Of a stretch of DNA of 47,789 nucleotides, positions 7,053-16,529 are shown one piece after another. The stretch comes from Brasilonema sp. CT11. Lineage in GTDB: Bacteria; Cyanobacteriota; Cyanobacteriia; Cyanobacteriales; Nostocaceae. Every line of letters starts with the position of its first letter. Position 1 is the stretch's first letter. Under the pieces are notes generated by a model. The model did no database searches and was not told the origin of the DNA. It was given only the letters and a program-made list of their open reading frames with translations. The stretch is from contig NZ_JABXYX010000056.1 of assembly GCF_017982655.1 (NCBI RefSeq), positions 1-47,789 of the forward strand, read 5' to 3'. The translations under genes and the position numbers were made by a program.

Positions 7053-10019
7053 CTACTTAGTCTCCATCCAATTGTCGCCTACGCGAACATCCACAATTAA
7101 CGGTACACTCAACGACACCGCATTTTCCATTACAGACTTAATATCCGCTTGTAATTTTTTTGATTCCTCTGGTAGAACCTCAAACACTAATTCGTCGTGT
7201 ACCTGTAACAACAGACGTGCTTGATAACTTTGCAAAACTTCATGCAGCTTTACCATCGCGATTTTAATAATATCAGCGCTGGAACCTTGAATGGGAGCAT
7301 TGGCAGCTGCACGAAGTAACCCCGCATCTTCAGCACCTAAATTACCAAGTTTTTTCAAGTCAATATCTTCTGGTTTGTTGCCTTTGTATTTGCGTATACT
7401 GTTGCTAGTAAAATCGAAATAACGACGACGCCCCAAAATTGTTTCGACATAACCTTGGGATATTGCCTGCTTTTTCACTGCTTCTAAATATTCAAAAACT
7501 TTGGGATAGCGACTGTTAAATCGCTTAATAAATTCGTTCGCATTGGCTTTATCCACACCAGTTGATCGCGAAAACCGCAGAGAACCCATTCCATAAATCA
7601 CACCAAAGTTGATCGTTTTTGCTAACCGTCGTTCTTCTGATGTGACATTTTCTTTTTCAAAAACGAGTCGCGCCGTTACAGTGTGAATGTCCTCATTTTG
7701 TTGATAAGCTTCAACTAAAACAGGTTCTTGACTCAAATGAGCCAAAATCCGTAACTCGATTTGTGAGTAATCAGCAGCAACCATCAACATACCAGATTCT
7801 GGTACAAATGCTTTGCGAATCTGGCGACTAAAAGCAGTGCGAATGGGGATGTTTTGTAAATTCGGATCAGAAGATGACAACCTACCAGTAGATGTTACCG
7901 TTTGATTAAAACTCGTATGTACTCTGTGAGTATCCTGCTGACGAACCAATTTTGGTAGAGCATCTACATAAGTTGATTTTAATTTTGATAAGGTACGATA
8001 CTCAACAATCGCATCAAGAATGCCAGTCGTATCAACTTCTCGCAATCTTTCCAATGTCGCAGCATCTGTAGAATAACCCGTTTGAATTTTACGGGAAAAT
8101 TTCGTGCTTAACTCTAATTTTTCAAACAAGATTTTGCTCAATTGTTTGGGGGAACCCAAGTTGAATTTTTCCCCAGCAATTTCATAAACTTTCTGTTCAA
8201 ACTTGGCTAAATCTGTTTCTAATTGCTGCGAAAGTTCTTGTAAGTACGCTGTATTTACAGAAATTCCCTGGTATTCCATCTCAGCTAAAACTGGTTCTAG
8301 TGGCTGTTCCACATCCACGAGTAGTTTGTACAAAGCTGGAATTTTCTCAAGTTCCTCTCGCAATTTTGCCACGAGTTGGAACGTGACATAAACATCCATA
8401 CCGCAGTAATCTGCGACACTGGGAATATCCAAATCAGCGATGGTTTTCCCTTTTGGAACCAAATCAGCATAACTTTTTGCCATTAAACCCAAGTAATGCT
8501 GACCCAAGTCACTTAGATTATGATTACTATCAGGATTTAGGACATAACTTGCTAGCATCGTGTCAAAGACAACTCCCGCCAACTTAACTCCTTGACACCG
8601 TAGAATTAAGCGGTCAAATTTAGCATTTTGCAAAGCCTTGGGATAATCAGCACTTTCTAAAATTGGACGTAGTGCTTCTAAGGCAAAGTCTTTGTTTAAA
8701 TTGTCCCCGACTTTGTGACCAAGTGGTATGTAAGCCATCTCATCTGCTTCTGTTCCCCAGCAGCAGCCAATTCCCACCAAGTCAGCATCTCGTGGTTCTA
8801 AATCACTCGTTTCAGTATCCCAAGCAACGGGATGCTGAGTGTTGGTGAATTTTTGCAGCAGCTTTACCAATTCGGTGAGTTGTTCTGGGGTGTTAATGAT
8901 GCGTGGTTTAATTGCAGAAGTAGGGGGTTGCTGTTGATTTGCTGTATCATCAGCAGTGAAAAACCACAGATCATCATCCTCGTTATTTGTGCTTGGCTTA
9001 AGTTGAGTGCTGATTGATTCGTTTGTTTCTGTTTCTGGTGTTTGTTCAACTTTCCCACCAAAACGTTGCTGAAGTTCGTTGATTTTACCTAAAAAAGATT
9101 TGAATTCTAGCTTTTCTAAAATAGGTATTAGGGCGCTGGTATCAAACCCTTTTAGAATGCAGTTTTCTAAATCGACTTCTAAAGGAACATTAAGGACAAT
9201 CTCCGCTAAGTAACGAGACTTTTCAGCATCCTCTTTCCCAGTTTCTAGCTTTGTGTGAAGTGTGCCTTTGATTTCATGCAATGAAGCATAAATTCGCTGC
9301 ACTGACTCGTACGTGTTCAGCAACCGCACTGCTGTTTTTTCACCAATTCCCCTGACACCAGGGATATTATCTGATTTGTCACCGCAAAGAGCTTTATAAT
9401 CAACGATCTGTGATGGTCTAATACCTAGTTTTTCTTTAACTTGTTCTGGACCAAATTCAGTAAGACTTGCTTTAGAAACTTTTAAGGCGTCTGGACTAAA
9501 ATACAGAACACTGATTTGTTTTTCAGTGTCGATGAGTTGAAATAAATCGCGATCGCCACTGACAATTTTGACTTGATATCCAGCAGCCGTTGCTTGCTGT
9601 GCTAAGGTTCCCAACACATCATCTGCTTCGTAACGAGCAGCAGTGACGATTTTCAGGTTGAAAGCATCCAGCAACTCGTGTAGATTTTTCAGATCTGGAA
9701 CAAAGTCTTCTGGTGTTCCGGGACGATCTGCTTTATACGTATCATCTGCTTCGTGACGGAAAGTTGGCAAACCTAAATCAAAGGCGATCGCCATTGCTTG
9801 TGGCTGTTGAGTCGCCATCACCTCCAACAAAGATTTGAGAAAGCCAAAACACACGCTTGTGGGAATTCCCGTTTTTGTCCGTAATCCGCCGTCTCTTCCT
9901 TTGGCAAAAGCGAAGTACGAACGAAAGGCGAGGGAGTGTCCATCCACTAGGATAAATGTGGGAGAAGTAGTCGTTAAGGAATCGGAAGCCAACTGGTTTT
10001 TTGGTGTTGTTTGGGACAT
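7053..10019 (-). CDS. polA: DNA polymerase I with 5'-3' exonuclease and proofreading domains
   Basis: A 988-residue protein with all three PolA domains. The N-terminal 5' nuclease has FILVDGHSLAFRSYFAF, EADDVLGTLA, GDRDLFQL and GDKSDNIPGVRGIGEKTA. The 3'-5' exonuclease keeps its metal ligands (AWDTETSDLE, NAKFDRLIL, YCGMDVYVT), so proofreading is probably active, unlike in some bacterial PolAs. The polymerase has motif A DYSQIELRIL, motif B RRLAKTINFGVIYGMG and motif C QVHDELVFEV. The linker near residues 335-375 is Gln/Asn/Thr-rich. The enzyme fills gaps in Okazaki-fragment maturation and excision repair. The ATG has AGG a few bases upstream. Tandem repeats lie immediately after the stop. 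Confidence 0.98.
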   Translation of the reverse strand: MSQTTPKNQLASDSLTTTSPTFILVDGHSLAFRSYFAFAKGRDGGLRTKTGIPTSVCFGFLKSLLEVMATQQPQAMAIAFDLGLPTFRHEADDTYKADRPGTPEDFVPDLKNLHELLDAFNLKIVTAARYEADDVLGTLAQQATAAGYQVKIVSGDRDLFQLIDTEKQISVLYFSPDALKVSKASLTEFGPEQVKEKLGIRPSQIVDYKALCGDKSDNIPGVRGIGEKTAVRLLNTYESVQRIYASLHEIKGTLHTKLETGKEDAEKSRYLAEIVLNVPLEVDLENCILKGFDTSALIPILEKLEFKSFLGKINELQQRFGGKVEQTPETETNESISTQLKPSTNNEDDDLWFFTADDTANQQQPPTSAIKPRIINTPEQLTELVKLLQKFTNTQHPVAWDTETSDLEPRDADLVGIGCCWGTEADEMAYIPLGHKVGDNLNKDFALEALRPILESADYPKALQNAKFDRLILRCQGVKLAGVVFDTMLASYVLNPDSNHNLSDLGQHYLGLMAKSYADLVPKGKTIADLDIPSVADYCGMDVYVTFQLVAKLREELEKIPALYKLLVDVEQPLEPVLAEMEYQGISVNTAYLQELSQQLETDLAKFEQKVYEIAGEKFNLGSPKQLSKILFEKLELSTKFSRKIQTGYSTDAATLERLREVDTTGILDAIVEYRTLSKLKSTYVDALPKLVRQQDTHRVHTSFNQTVTSTGRLSSSDPNLQNIPIRTAFSRQIRKAFVPESGMLMVAADYSQIELRILAHLSQEPVLVEAYQQNEDIHTVTARLVFEKENVTSEERRLAKTINFGVIYGMGSLRFSRSTGVDKANANEFIKRFNSRYPKVFEYLEAVKKQAISQGYVETILGRRRYFDFTSNSIRKYKGNKPEDIDLKKLGNLGAEDAGLLRAAANAPIQGSSADIIKIAMVKLHEVLQSYQARLLLQVHDELVFEVLPEESKKLQADIKSVMENAVSLSVPLIVDVRVGDNWMETK

Positions 10020-10070
10020 AAACCTATTTTAGCCAGCGGCTTCCTCTACGAATCCCATATGTTGAGAAAA

Positions 10071-10910
10071 TTAAGCGATTTGCTTGGCTTGCTTTTGGCG
10101 ACGGCGACGCAGTTGTAACACCACACCAACTCCTCCCATACCCAAAAGTGCGATCGCACTTGCATCTTCTGGAACAGTTGCTACATTGTCTCTACCTAAA
10201 TCAACCAAGAAAACAACGTCGTTGAAGTCGCGATCAGCTGTTAAAAAACCATTTCCATCAGATTTAAAACCTTTTGGTCCATACAAATCCTCAAAACCCA
10301 CCAACAGATAACCATCCATTTCATAAGCTACTAGATGATCCAGTTTGTCTGGATTTTGAGTGGCATCTGCGCCGTAAACATAGCCGTTAGGATTGTTAAA
10401 CCCATCTGCTTTCAGAAAGAAATTGAGTTTAGTTCCAGCTGCTTTCGTGCCTAAATCAACATAGTCTCCGATATTTAAAACGCCATTCTCTTCCCCTAGC
10501 TGACACGCTGAATTAGCGCCATTTGATGTATTACAAGAAATATTGTCAAAAACCAATCCTTTTTGGTAGTCAGAACCGTTGATACCTTCATAAGCCAACT
10601 GGTTCTGATACTTAGCACCCTCATTTAAGAACCAAACGCGAATATTTTGATCATTTTTTACAGTTAGTTTTGTGGGATCTAATTTGTTTAATTTGTCTTC
10701 AGGAATTGTAATTCTTTCCGGTTGTACATATTGCTGGAACTCGGGAATTCGAGATTGGAATCCTGAATCATCGGTTGATTTGTCTTTAACTTCATAGGGT
10801 GTCAGGTTCTCCCAAGTAAATGTGGCAGCGCCTGCAGGAGTGACAGCAGAAAATACACTTGTGATAGCAGCAGTTGCAGCAAAAAGTCCTGTGATTTTTT
10901 TTATAATCAT
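10071..10910 (-). CDS. Secreted DUF4114-domain protein with PEP-CTERM sorting signal
   Basis: A 279-residue protein. It has an N-terminal signal peptide (residues 1-28, ending PAGAA). Near residues 205-240 is a DUF4114-like block (YLLVGFEDLYGP ... DRDFNDVVFLV). The tail is VPEDASAIALLGMGGVGVV followed by RRRRQ, a PEP-CTERM sorting signal recognised by exosortase and usually linked to extracellular polysaccharide or envelope proteins. The middle has Asp/Asn-rich segments that could bind Ca2+. AAGGG lies 8 bases before the ATG. It is 51 bases upstream of polA on the same strand, with no terminator visible between them. Function beyond surface anchoring is unknown. Confidence 0.85.
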   Translation of the reverse strand: MIIKKITGLFAATAAITSVFSAVTPAGAATFTWENLTPYEVKDKSTDDSGFQSRIPEFQQYVQPERITIPEDKLNKLDPTKLTVKNDQNIRVWFLNEGAKYQNQLAYEGINGSDYQKGLVFDNISCNTSNGANSACQLGEENGVLNIGDYVDLGTKAAGTKLNFFLKADGFNNPNGYVYGADATQNPDKLDHLVAYEMDGYLLVGFEDLYGPKGFKSDGNGFLTADRDFNDVVFLVDLGRDNVATVPEDASAIALLGMGGVGVVLQLRRRRQKQAKQIA

Positions 10911-11618
10911 ATAAACCCTTTATTTGTTGTCTTGGAAAATACTCTGTTGTTTAGGCTCTAATATCGATCAGTTATAAAAAAAATAAAACGATCTTAGTTG
11001 GGCAGACAATTACACAGCAACACTTCCCCTAACTAGAACGAACTGTCCGTTTGAGGAACTCTACCCAACATCAACTTAAAGGTTTTCTGGGGTTGCGACT
11101 GCCTACATCAACTGAAATTTATTCTGATCTGAACTATATTAGTTTGGAATCCAAATCTTTTTTAGTAATGGAACATGAGTTCATTCTTTTATATCTTGGG
11201 TTTTTATTGAGTGACTTGAGTATTTTCCGAATTTATTTTATTATTTGTATGCATAAAAATATTAGTCCTGTAAAATTTGAGGATTTTTTCATGCTGAGAC
11301 TCAATAAAAATATTCTCTTTATGCAAAAATATAATATCAATGGTTGAAAGTATTGCTGAGCATTTTCATAGCATGAAAATGATTTATATCATGACTTACT
11401 CAAACTATATAAGTAGTAGCTCGTAAGTGGAAATAATTCTATATAGCATCTACCATATACTAATCACAATTTCATCTGTATATCTGTGTAAAAATTTGTT
11501 CACAATGACGAGATGAATTCATTTGTATTCTCTTGTTAGTCCTCTTTACTCTTACTCGTCTCTACAGCGTGATAGCCTGTTAATCTCTTATTGGAACTTC
11601 AATATTCACTCATCAATT
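10911..11618. other. AT-rich intergenic region of about 700 bases
   Basis: No supported gene. A 98-codon plus-strand frame from a TTG at 11051 has biased AT-rich composition and no motif. A perfect 9-bp palindrome with a 3-base centre (CATTTTCAT AGC ATGAAAATG, 11361-11381) could be an operator. The left end holds the promoter and leader of the PEP-CTERM gene; the right end holds those of the HAD phosphatase gene. Confidence 0.5.
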
Positions 11619-12494
11619 ATGCATAAAGTGTCTGCCACAGAATTGGCATCACCTGGCATTGGCGATACATCTACTTTTGACATTCAACTGCTGGTTGTAG
11701 ATATCGATGGCACAATCGCAGGAAAATCTAACAGCATCAGCACAGCCGTGAAGCAGGCAATTGTTGCTGCACAAGCACGGGGTATTCAAGTGGCGATCGC
11801 CACTGGTCGTATGTATCGTTCCGCTTTGCGTTTTCATCAAGAAATTGGCTCTAGCCTGCCATTGTTAGCTTACCAAGGGGCTTGGATTCAAGACCCAGCT
11901 ACCCAAAAAATTCATCGCCATTTGCCTGTTTCCCGAGAGTTAGCACACAAGCTTCTAGACTATTTTGAACAACCGGAGTTACGAACGCTCTTATCTGTTC
12001 ACTTCTATATCAACGATCAGCTTTATGTCCGTGAAATAACCAGGGAAACAGAAATTTACGCAGAACGTAGTGGAATTACCCCTATTGCTGTGGGAGACTT
12101 ACGCCAAGTCACCAGCAATGAACCCACAAAAATTTTGGCATTGTGCGATGACACAAATATTATTGAACAGTTACTGGGAAATTTGCGCAGCCAATACACC
12201 CCAGCCGAACTATATCTCACCACATCTGTTGCCACATTTTTTGAAGCGACTAACCCTTTTGTCAATAAAGGCACTGGGGTACGTTACCTAGCCGAAGAAT
12301 TACTGGGACTGCAAAGAATTAATGTCATGACCATTGGTGATAACTTCAATGATGTGGAAATGTTGGAGTATGCTGCTATAGGTGTAGCGATGGGTAATGC
12401 ACCAGCAGCAGTGCAGGCTAAAGCCCAGTGGGTTGCTCCTGACGTGGAGTGTGATGGAGTTGCAGCTGCGATTGAGAGATTTTTACTGTGTTAA
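11619..12494 (+). CDS. Cof-type HAD-IIB family phosphatase
   Basis: A 291-residue protein from the ATG at 11619; the frame is open further upstream from a TTG, but similarity starts only after this ATG. HAD motif I is VVDIDGTIAG (about residue 27), motif II is AIATGR, motif III is the Lys in PTKILAL, and motif IV is TIGDNFNDVEML. The large C2B cap lies between motifs II and III, as in Cof/YidA sugar-phosphate or flavin-phosphate phosphatases. The reaction is hydrolysis of a small phosphorylated metabolite with Mg2+; the natural substrate cannot be read from sequence. It converges with the ArgRS-like gene across a strong stem-loop. Confidence 0.92.
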   Translation: MHKVSATELASPGIGDTSTFDIQLLVVDIDGTIAGKSNSISTAVKQAIVAAQARGIQVAIATGRMYRSALRFHQEIGSSLPLLAYQGAWIQDPATQKIHRHLPVSRELAHKLLDYFEQPELRTLLSVHFYINDQLYVREITRETEIYAERSGITPIAVGDLRQVTSNEPTKILALCDDTNIIEQLLGNLRSQYTPAELYLTTSVATFFEATNPFVNKGTGVRYLAEELLGLQRINVMTIGDNFNDVEMLEYAAIGVAMGNAPAAVQAKAQWVAPDVECDGVAAAIERFLLC

Positions 12495-12571
12495 AAGTAG
12501 TTAGTAGTGGGTAGTCACAGGGAATTTTGTCTGTATAACCTGACTTCCGTGTCACCACCGATAAAATCAGA

Positions 12572-12612
12572 AAGAGCACCGACGACTGGCCGTGTTTCGT
12601 CTCGGTGCTCTT
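12572..12612. terminator. Stem-loop between convergent genes
   Basis: AAGAGCACCGA (12572-12582) pairs exactly with TCGGTGCTCTT (12602-12612), with extra pairing inside after a 2-base bulge. On the minus strand it is followed by TTTCTGATTTT, so it best fits a terminator for the leftward ArgRS-like gene, perhaps also serving the HAD gene. Confidence 0.65.
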
Positions 12613-12706
12613 GCTGGTTCGCTCCTCACACATTGCATAGTATACCCAAGGAAATATGGCGAGTCAATGATTGTTAAAAAAGTTTATTTTTTGGAGGTTG
12701 TCTTGT

Positions 12707-13822
12707 TTATACTTCGTAGAGAGCAAAAACATCTAATTTTTCTTCCAACACAAACCTCAATACAGACTGTGTAGCCAAAACCAATCCTATTTTGGCTTGA
12801 GCGAGTTCTGGTGAGGCAGTTTTCACTTCGCCGAAAATCTGGCATTTACACCAAAAAGTTTCAAAAACTCGACTTAAATCTAACGCCGCTTTTTCCCAAT
12901 TAACTGAGTCGCCAAAATCAGAACCCTCTACTTTATCTACCACTCGTACTAACTCGTTGATCAGGAGATAGGAAGCTGGGTGATTGAAACGCAGTTTTTC
13001 ATCACTGTTGAGCCAAGGAATGGGATTGGGAGTAAAAATGCTTGACCAAAGGTTTTGCTTGACATTATCACCCTCATCAACATTTGATTCCCTCAGTTTA
13101 ATCAATCCCTCGTGAACACCCAGCCGTAAGAGCGAGCAGCACCGTGCATGAGCATATTGAGCAGTGAATAAGGAAGCAGAGTTTGGAGAAGAAAAGGGAG
13201 AAGAGGAAATGGAGCTCTTAATGGGGTGCTGCATAGAAAAAGAACCAATGGACATTCTTTCTTGCTCTGTTTTTCTCCCCTTCGGGGAGAACCTCCGGTT
13301 CCGCTTCGCTAACGCAGTCGCCTGCGGAGGAGCCAGTACTGAAGGAGGGTTTCCCTGACTTGGTATCTGGCGTTGGAAACCCGTCACTCGCGCTGTCTCA
13401 CCTGCTCGCTGCTCCCTGCTCGCTGCTCCCTGCTCGCTGCTCGCTGCTCCCTGCTCAATAACTTCCCCTACAGTAAGATTCTGCAACCAAGCAGCTAAGA
13501 GGGGATGAGTCAGTTCCAAGTGAATCCAACCAGGGGAAACGACTTGAACTTTGAAATCTTTGTCATAGTTTGTTGAAATATGAGAGGTAATGCCATTTGC
13601 AATCTCTATAGCGGGATATTTTTCAAATTTCGCCAGCCGCAAAGCTATACCTGAAATATAAACAATTGTCTCTTTATATCCACCCTGAGATAGAGGAATA
13701 TTTATGTCTTTTGTGCATTGTCTATGCATTAAATTAGCATAAGTACTTAAAGCGATTGCTAATTTGCTGCTTACTAACTGTTTTATTGCTTTATACTTAT
13801 GTTTATGTAATTTATCTTGCAC
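12707..13822 (-). CDS. ArgRS-derived protein: arginyl-tRNA synthetase N-domain plus DALR anticodon-binding domain, no catalytic core
   Basis: A 371-residue protein. Residues about 60-110 resemble the ArgRS N-terminal additional domain (IEIANGITSHI, then VVSPGWIHLELTHPLL). Residues about 215-371 match the helical DALR domain (QYAHARCCSLLRL ... LINELVRVVD ... GLVLATQSVLRFVLEEKL). The Rossmann catalytic domain with HIGH and KMSK is absent. Between the two parts, residues about 120-205 are low complexity and come from repeat DNA read in frame (CTGCTCN heptamers and a REP palindrome). Stand-alone DALR proteins are known in cyanobacteria, with no established function; tRNA binding without charging is possible. 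The leftward terminator at 12572-12612 fits. Confidence 0.75.
   Translation of the reverse strand: MQDKLHKHKYKAIKQLVSSKLAIALSTYANLMHRQCTKDINIPLSQGGYKETIVYISGIALRLAKFEKYPAIEIANGITSHISTNYDKDFKVQVVSPGWIHLELTHPLLAAWLQNLTVGEVIEQGAASSEQGAASREQRAGETARVTGFQRQIPSQGNPPSVLAPPQATALAKRNRRFSPKGRKTEQERMSIGSFSMQHPIKSSISSSPFSSPNSASLFTAQYAHARCCSLLRLGVHEGLIKLRESNVDEGDNVKQNLWSSIFTPNPIPWLNSDEKLRFNHPASYLLINELVRVVDKVEGSDFGDSVNWEKAALDLSRVFETFWCKCQIFGEVKTASPELAQAKIGLVLATQSVLRFVLEEKLDVFALYEV
13275..13457. repeat. REP palindrome plus eight CTGCTCN heptamers inside a coding region
   Basis: Eight consecutive heptamers of form CTGCTC[GCA] occupy 13402-13457. Leftward of them is a palindromic repeat (GTCGCCTGCGGAGGAGCCAG, then GGAGGGTTTCCCTGACTTGG and ATCTGGCG) of the same family as 6885-6945 and 36900-37030. 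Both lie inside the ArgRS-like ORF without breaking the frame. Confidence 0.85.
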
Positions 13823-14079
13823 TTTTAATTAAGTATTATTGCTCTTGACATAATGTCTTCAATATTTGTCATCTGTCTGAGGAAAGAAGTTAAATTTACG
13901 GAAAGAAAAATTAGAATTGTGCAAAATTTAATTAAATTAGAGTAAATTTTACTACCTTAATTGTACAGTAAGAAGTATAACAAAAGAGTAGGAGCTACGC
14001 TTTCTACCTTTTGGATGAGTGGTACAGTTAGGTTTAATGCCTGTTGTGCCGACATCGAAGACACTCCTTGCACCTTTTT

Positions 14080-14838
14080 ATGACGTCTTTGTCTTCCGCC
14101 GAACGCTCTTTGTTACCTATGCAATCTCCATCCTCTTTCTCTGAGGCCTCACGTCCTTTTTTGACTTGGCAACGAATTCTTGATTGGGCTCAGGAACACT
14201 ACCGCTGCCGCACCTTTAGCAAAGATGAGCGCATTCCAGCCCGAGCTGGATTGCTGTACTTGGTGCAAAGGGGTGCGATCCGTATGGTGGGAACCGCCCA
14301 GGTAAGTGCAACTGCAAGTCAGCTAACATCTCGACGCATCAATAGAACTCCCGAAGAAGCTTTCTTAGGGTTTGTTGGTGCAGGGCAACCGTTTGAAATT
14401 GTTGCCCAGTCGCCATTCACGCTCCAGGCTTATGCCCATGTAGACCAAACTGCTGTACTGTGGATGTACTGGCACGATTTGGACAACTGGCCCCACTTCC
14501 GCCGCGAAGTCATGGATGCCTTTAGGTATCAGCACCAGCGCAAACTGCTGTGGCTAAGTGCCTTGGGACAACGACGCACGATTGACCGACTCTTAGGATT
14601 TCTCACATTGTTGATTGAGGAATATGGAGAACCGTCAATGAGCGATACCGACCCAGATGTGATTCGCGGTTATTGCCTGCCTTTCCCCCTCACCCATGCT
14701 CAAATTGGCAGCGCGATCGGTTCTACTCGTGTCACCGTCACCCGCTTGATGGGTAAATTGCGTCAACGTGGCTTAATCCTTACTCAAGGCGACAATCTCA
14801 TTTGCTTGCCAGCAGAGTCAATTAACAGAGGCAACTAA
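14080..14838 (+). CDS. Crp/Fnr-family transcriptional regulator
   Basis: About 252 residues from the ATG at 14080; a TTG further upstream and an ATG at 14119 are alternatives, and no clear ribosome site decides. The N-terminal part resembles a degenerate cyclic-nucleotide-binding jelly roll (LYLVQRGAIRMVG, then FLGFVGAGQPFEIVAQSPFT). The C-terminal part is a winged HTH (LTHAQIGSAIGSTRVTVTRL) as in NtcA-like proteins. The usual cAMP phosphate-binding signature is not seen, so the effector is unknown. Its stop overlaps by a few bases the end of the pstS-like pseudogene on the other strand. It is close to the kdp region, but a link is unproven. Confidence 0.85.
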   Translation: MTSLSSAERSLLPMQSPSSFSEASRPFLTWQRILDWAQEHYRCRTFSKDERIPARAGLLYLVQRGAIRMVGTAQVSATASQLTSRRINRTPEEAFLGFVGAGQPFEIVAQSPFTLQAYAHVDQTAVLWMYWHDLDNWPHFRREVMDAFRYQHQRKLLWLSALGQRRTIDRLLGFLTLLIEEYGEPSMSDTDPDVIRGYCLPFPLTHAQIGSAIGSTRVTVTRLMGKLRQRGLILTQGDNLICLPAESINRGN

Positions 14839-15315
14839 GCCAACACCCGATGCAGTGGAGAGCGAATTTTGACAAACCCTACTAGGGTTGCGAATTCGAT
14901 GCCTCTGCGCAGGTTGGCAGTAAGTTGGCAAAAGGGATACCCACTTGCTGCTGAAATTGACAATCTGTTTGACCACCACAAACAGATTGCACACAATTAG
15001 GTACTTTCCATTTTGGAAAGCCTCAATGTTCAATTTTCTTGTGCCCTTACCAGAACATTTAGAAGGGAGGACAAATGATTCTTGGTAAGGAGCAAAGAAT
15101 TGCTCTTGTATCTGCCGCAAAAGCAAAGGTTAAGTAGAATATTGAGGAAGAATTTTCGAGGCAGAAGTGTAGTAAATGCGACTTTTGACTATCAGCCACT
15201 TTTTTTGCAGGGCTTGGGTGAAAGTGGAGACAAACTCCATATTCGGGAAGGAAAATGTGACCACCCAAAACGCCCTGCATAAATTGTTTGATGTTTGATC
15301 AAAAAAGTCAGGCAA
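14835..15315 (-). pseudogene. PstS-like substrate-binding protein, degraded C-terminal fragment
   Basis: On the minus strand the frame carries RIYYTSASKILPQYS, a stop (15130-15132), then FFAPYQESFVLPSKC and LIVCNLFVVVKQ. A shift to another frame then gives ASGYPFCQLTAN and FATLVGFVKIR. These match in order the C-terminal third of the intact PstS-like protein at 34041-35114 (GIYYASAPEVVPQ, FVPPYQEPFIPLSEC, YPITRNLFVILKQ, YANWLLTPQGQ, KAGFVRIK). One nonsense codon and one frameshift are therefore present, and the N-terminal two thirds are missing. Confidence 0.75.
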
Positions 15316-15329
15316 TTTGAGAACACATT

Positions 15330-16433
15330 TCAGTTAGACACAGACATTTTAAACGGCAAGACGGGCAAGCAAAATGCAAAGATTGCGCCGTTAGGAAATT
15401 GATTTTCTGCCCAGATTTTGCCGCCATGCGCTTCTACGATTTGACGAGTCAAATACAACCCCAAGCCAGAACCTTTGGCTTGGCGATCGCTATGTCCCTG
15501 GTAAAACCGCTTAAACAGGTTTGGCAATTCTTCTGACATTATCCCTGCCCCAGTATCTGTAACTTTGACAGTTTGATAAGACGAACCTGCTTCCAGCACA
15601 ACCTCCACTTTGCCACCGCGAGGAGAGTGGTTTATGGCATTAGTCAGGAGATTTGTAAATACTCGTTGCAGTTGCAAGGCATCACCATGAACCCAAAGGA
15701 ACTTGCGAAAGTCTGACTCACCGTAGTTGCAGGAAATATGGACGCGACGACTGGAAGCAAGTTCGGTCAAAGTTATTGCCACATCTTCAGCAATTTCAAC
15801 AAGATCAACAGGTGCTAACTGCAGCTTTAACCCCTCCATATCATTGCGGTAGACATCCAAGAGCGTTTCTACCATCTGCAAACTACTCTGGTGGCTCTTA
15901 ATCATCGTTGTTAAAACTTTTTTCTGGGCAGGAACAACAGAACCAAAATTTTCTCGTTCAAACGCCTGCAATGTCTCAATAGCGCCTAGTAGAGGAGTTT
16001 TTAGGTCGTGAGTTAGGGTGGAGGCAAAGTCTTCTCGCACACTTGCTAACTTCTTTTGTGCATGAAGTTTTGCTTGTTGTTTCAAGAGTGCTTCTTGATA
16101 CAGACGATTGCGATCGCCCAAAATACCTGTCACTACTAATGCTAAAATTGCAATCAATCGACTAGCAATTGTGGAAGCTCTAACAGGAAAAACGCCTGGA
16201 ACCCATACGTTCAGAATCGTTAGAACACAAGCAACTAGAGTCAGTTGTAGCGTTGCCATTCGATTCAGACGAGCATTTGCTATTATAATTGGACCGATAT
16301 AAAGGTAACCAAACACATAGTCTGGTGGAGTAGAGAACTCCAATAGCGCCACAATCGTAAATAGTCCAATAATTATCCAAGATGTTCTCAAACGCGGGTT
16401 ATTTTTCTGGCTTACAAGTTTGAGGACCGACAT
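15330..16433 (-). CDS. Membrane-bound sensor histidine kinase
   Basis: A 367-residue protein. About four hydrophobic helices lie between residues 18 and 107, with very short loops and no large extracytoplasmic sensor domain. The dimerisation/phosphoacceptor box is STLTHDLKTPLLGA (His142). The ATP-binding domain has the N box NLLTNAINHSP, G1 DTGAGI, F box LFKRF and G2 GSGLGLYL. It should autophosphorylate on His142 and pass phosphate to a response regulator, but none is encoded nearby. It is divergent from the kdp operon with about 630 bases between, so a role in K+ or turgor sensing is conceivable because the local KdpD has no kinase domain. That is inference from position. Confidence 0.93.
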   Translation of the reverse strand: MSVLKLVSQKNNPRLRTSWIIIGLFTIVALLEFSTPPDYVFGYLYIGPIIIANARLNRMATLQLTLVACVLTILNVWVPGVFPVRASTIASRLIAILALVVTGILGDRNRLYQEALLKQQAKLHAQKKLASVREDFASTLTHDLKTPLLGAIETLQAFERENFGSVVPAQKKVLTTMIKSHQSSLQMVETLLDVYRNDMEGLKLQLAPVDLVEIAEDVAITLTELASSRRVHISCNYGESDFRKFLWVHGDALQLQRVFTNLLTNAINHSPRGGKVEVVLEAGSSYQTVKVTDTGAGIMSEELPNLFKRFYQGHSDRQAKGSGLGLYLTRQIVEAHGGKIWAENQFPNGAIFAFCLPVLPFKMSVSN

Positions 16434-16529
16434 CTCGAGACGGAATATATAAGCTATGTGTCAAGTATAACAAATACTTCAAAAAACCAGTTAATTTTAA
16501 CGAAAAACCATTGTTTATTTTGTCTTCCT

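Noticed and set aside
11051-11347. 98-codon plus-strand frame from TTG.
   Set aside because: Composition is that of AT-rich spacer; no ribosome site, no motif.
13164-13358. 64-codon plus-strand frame antisense to the ArgRS-like gene.
   Set aside because: Shadow of repeat DNA and of the real gene on the minus strand.
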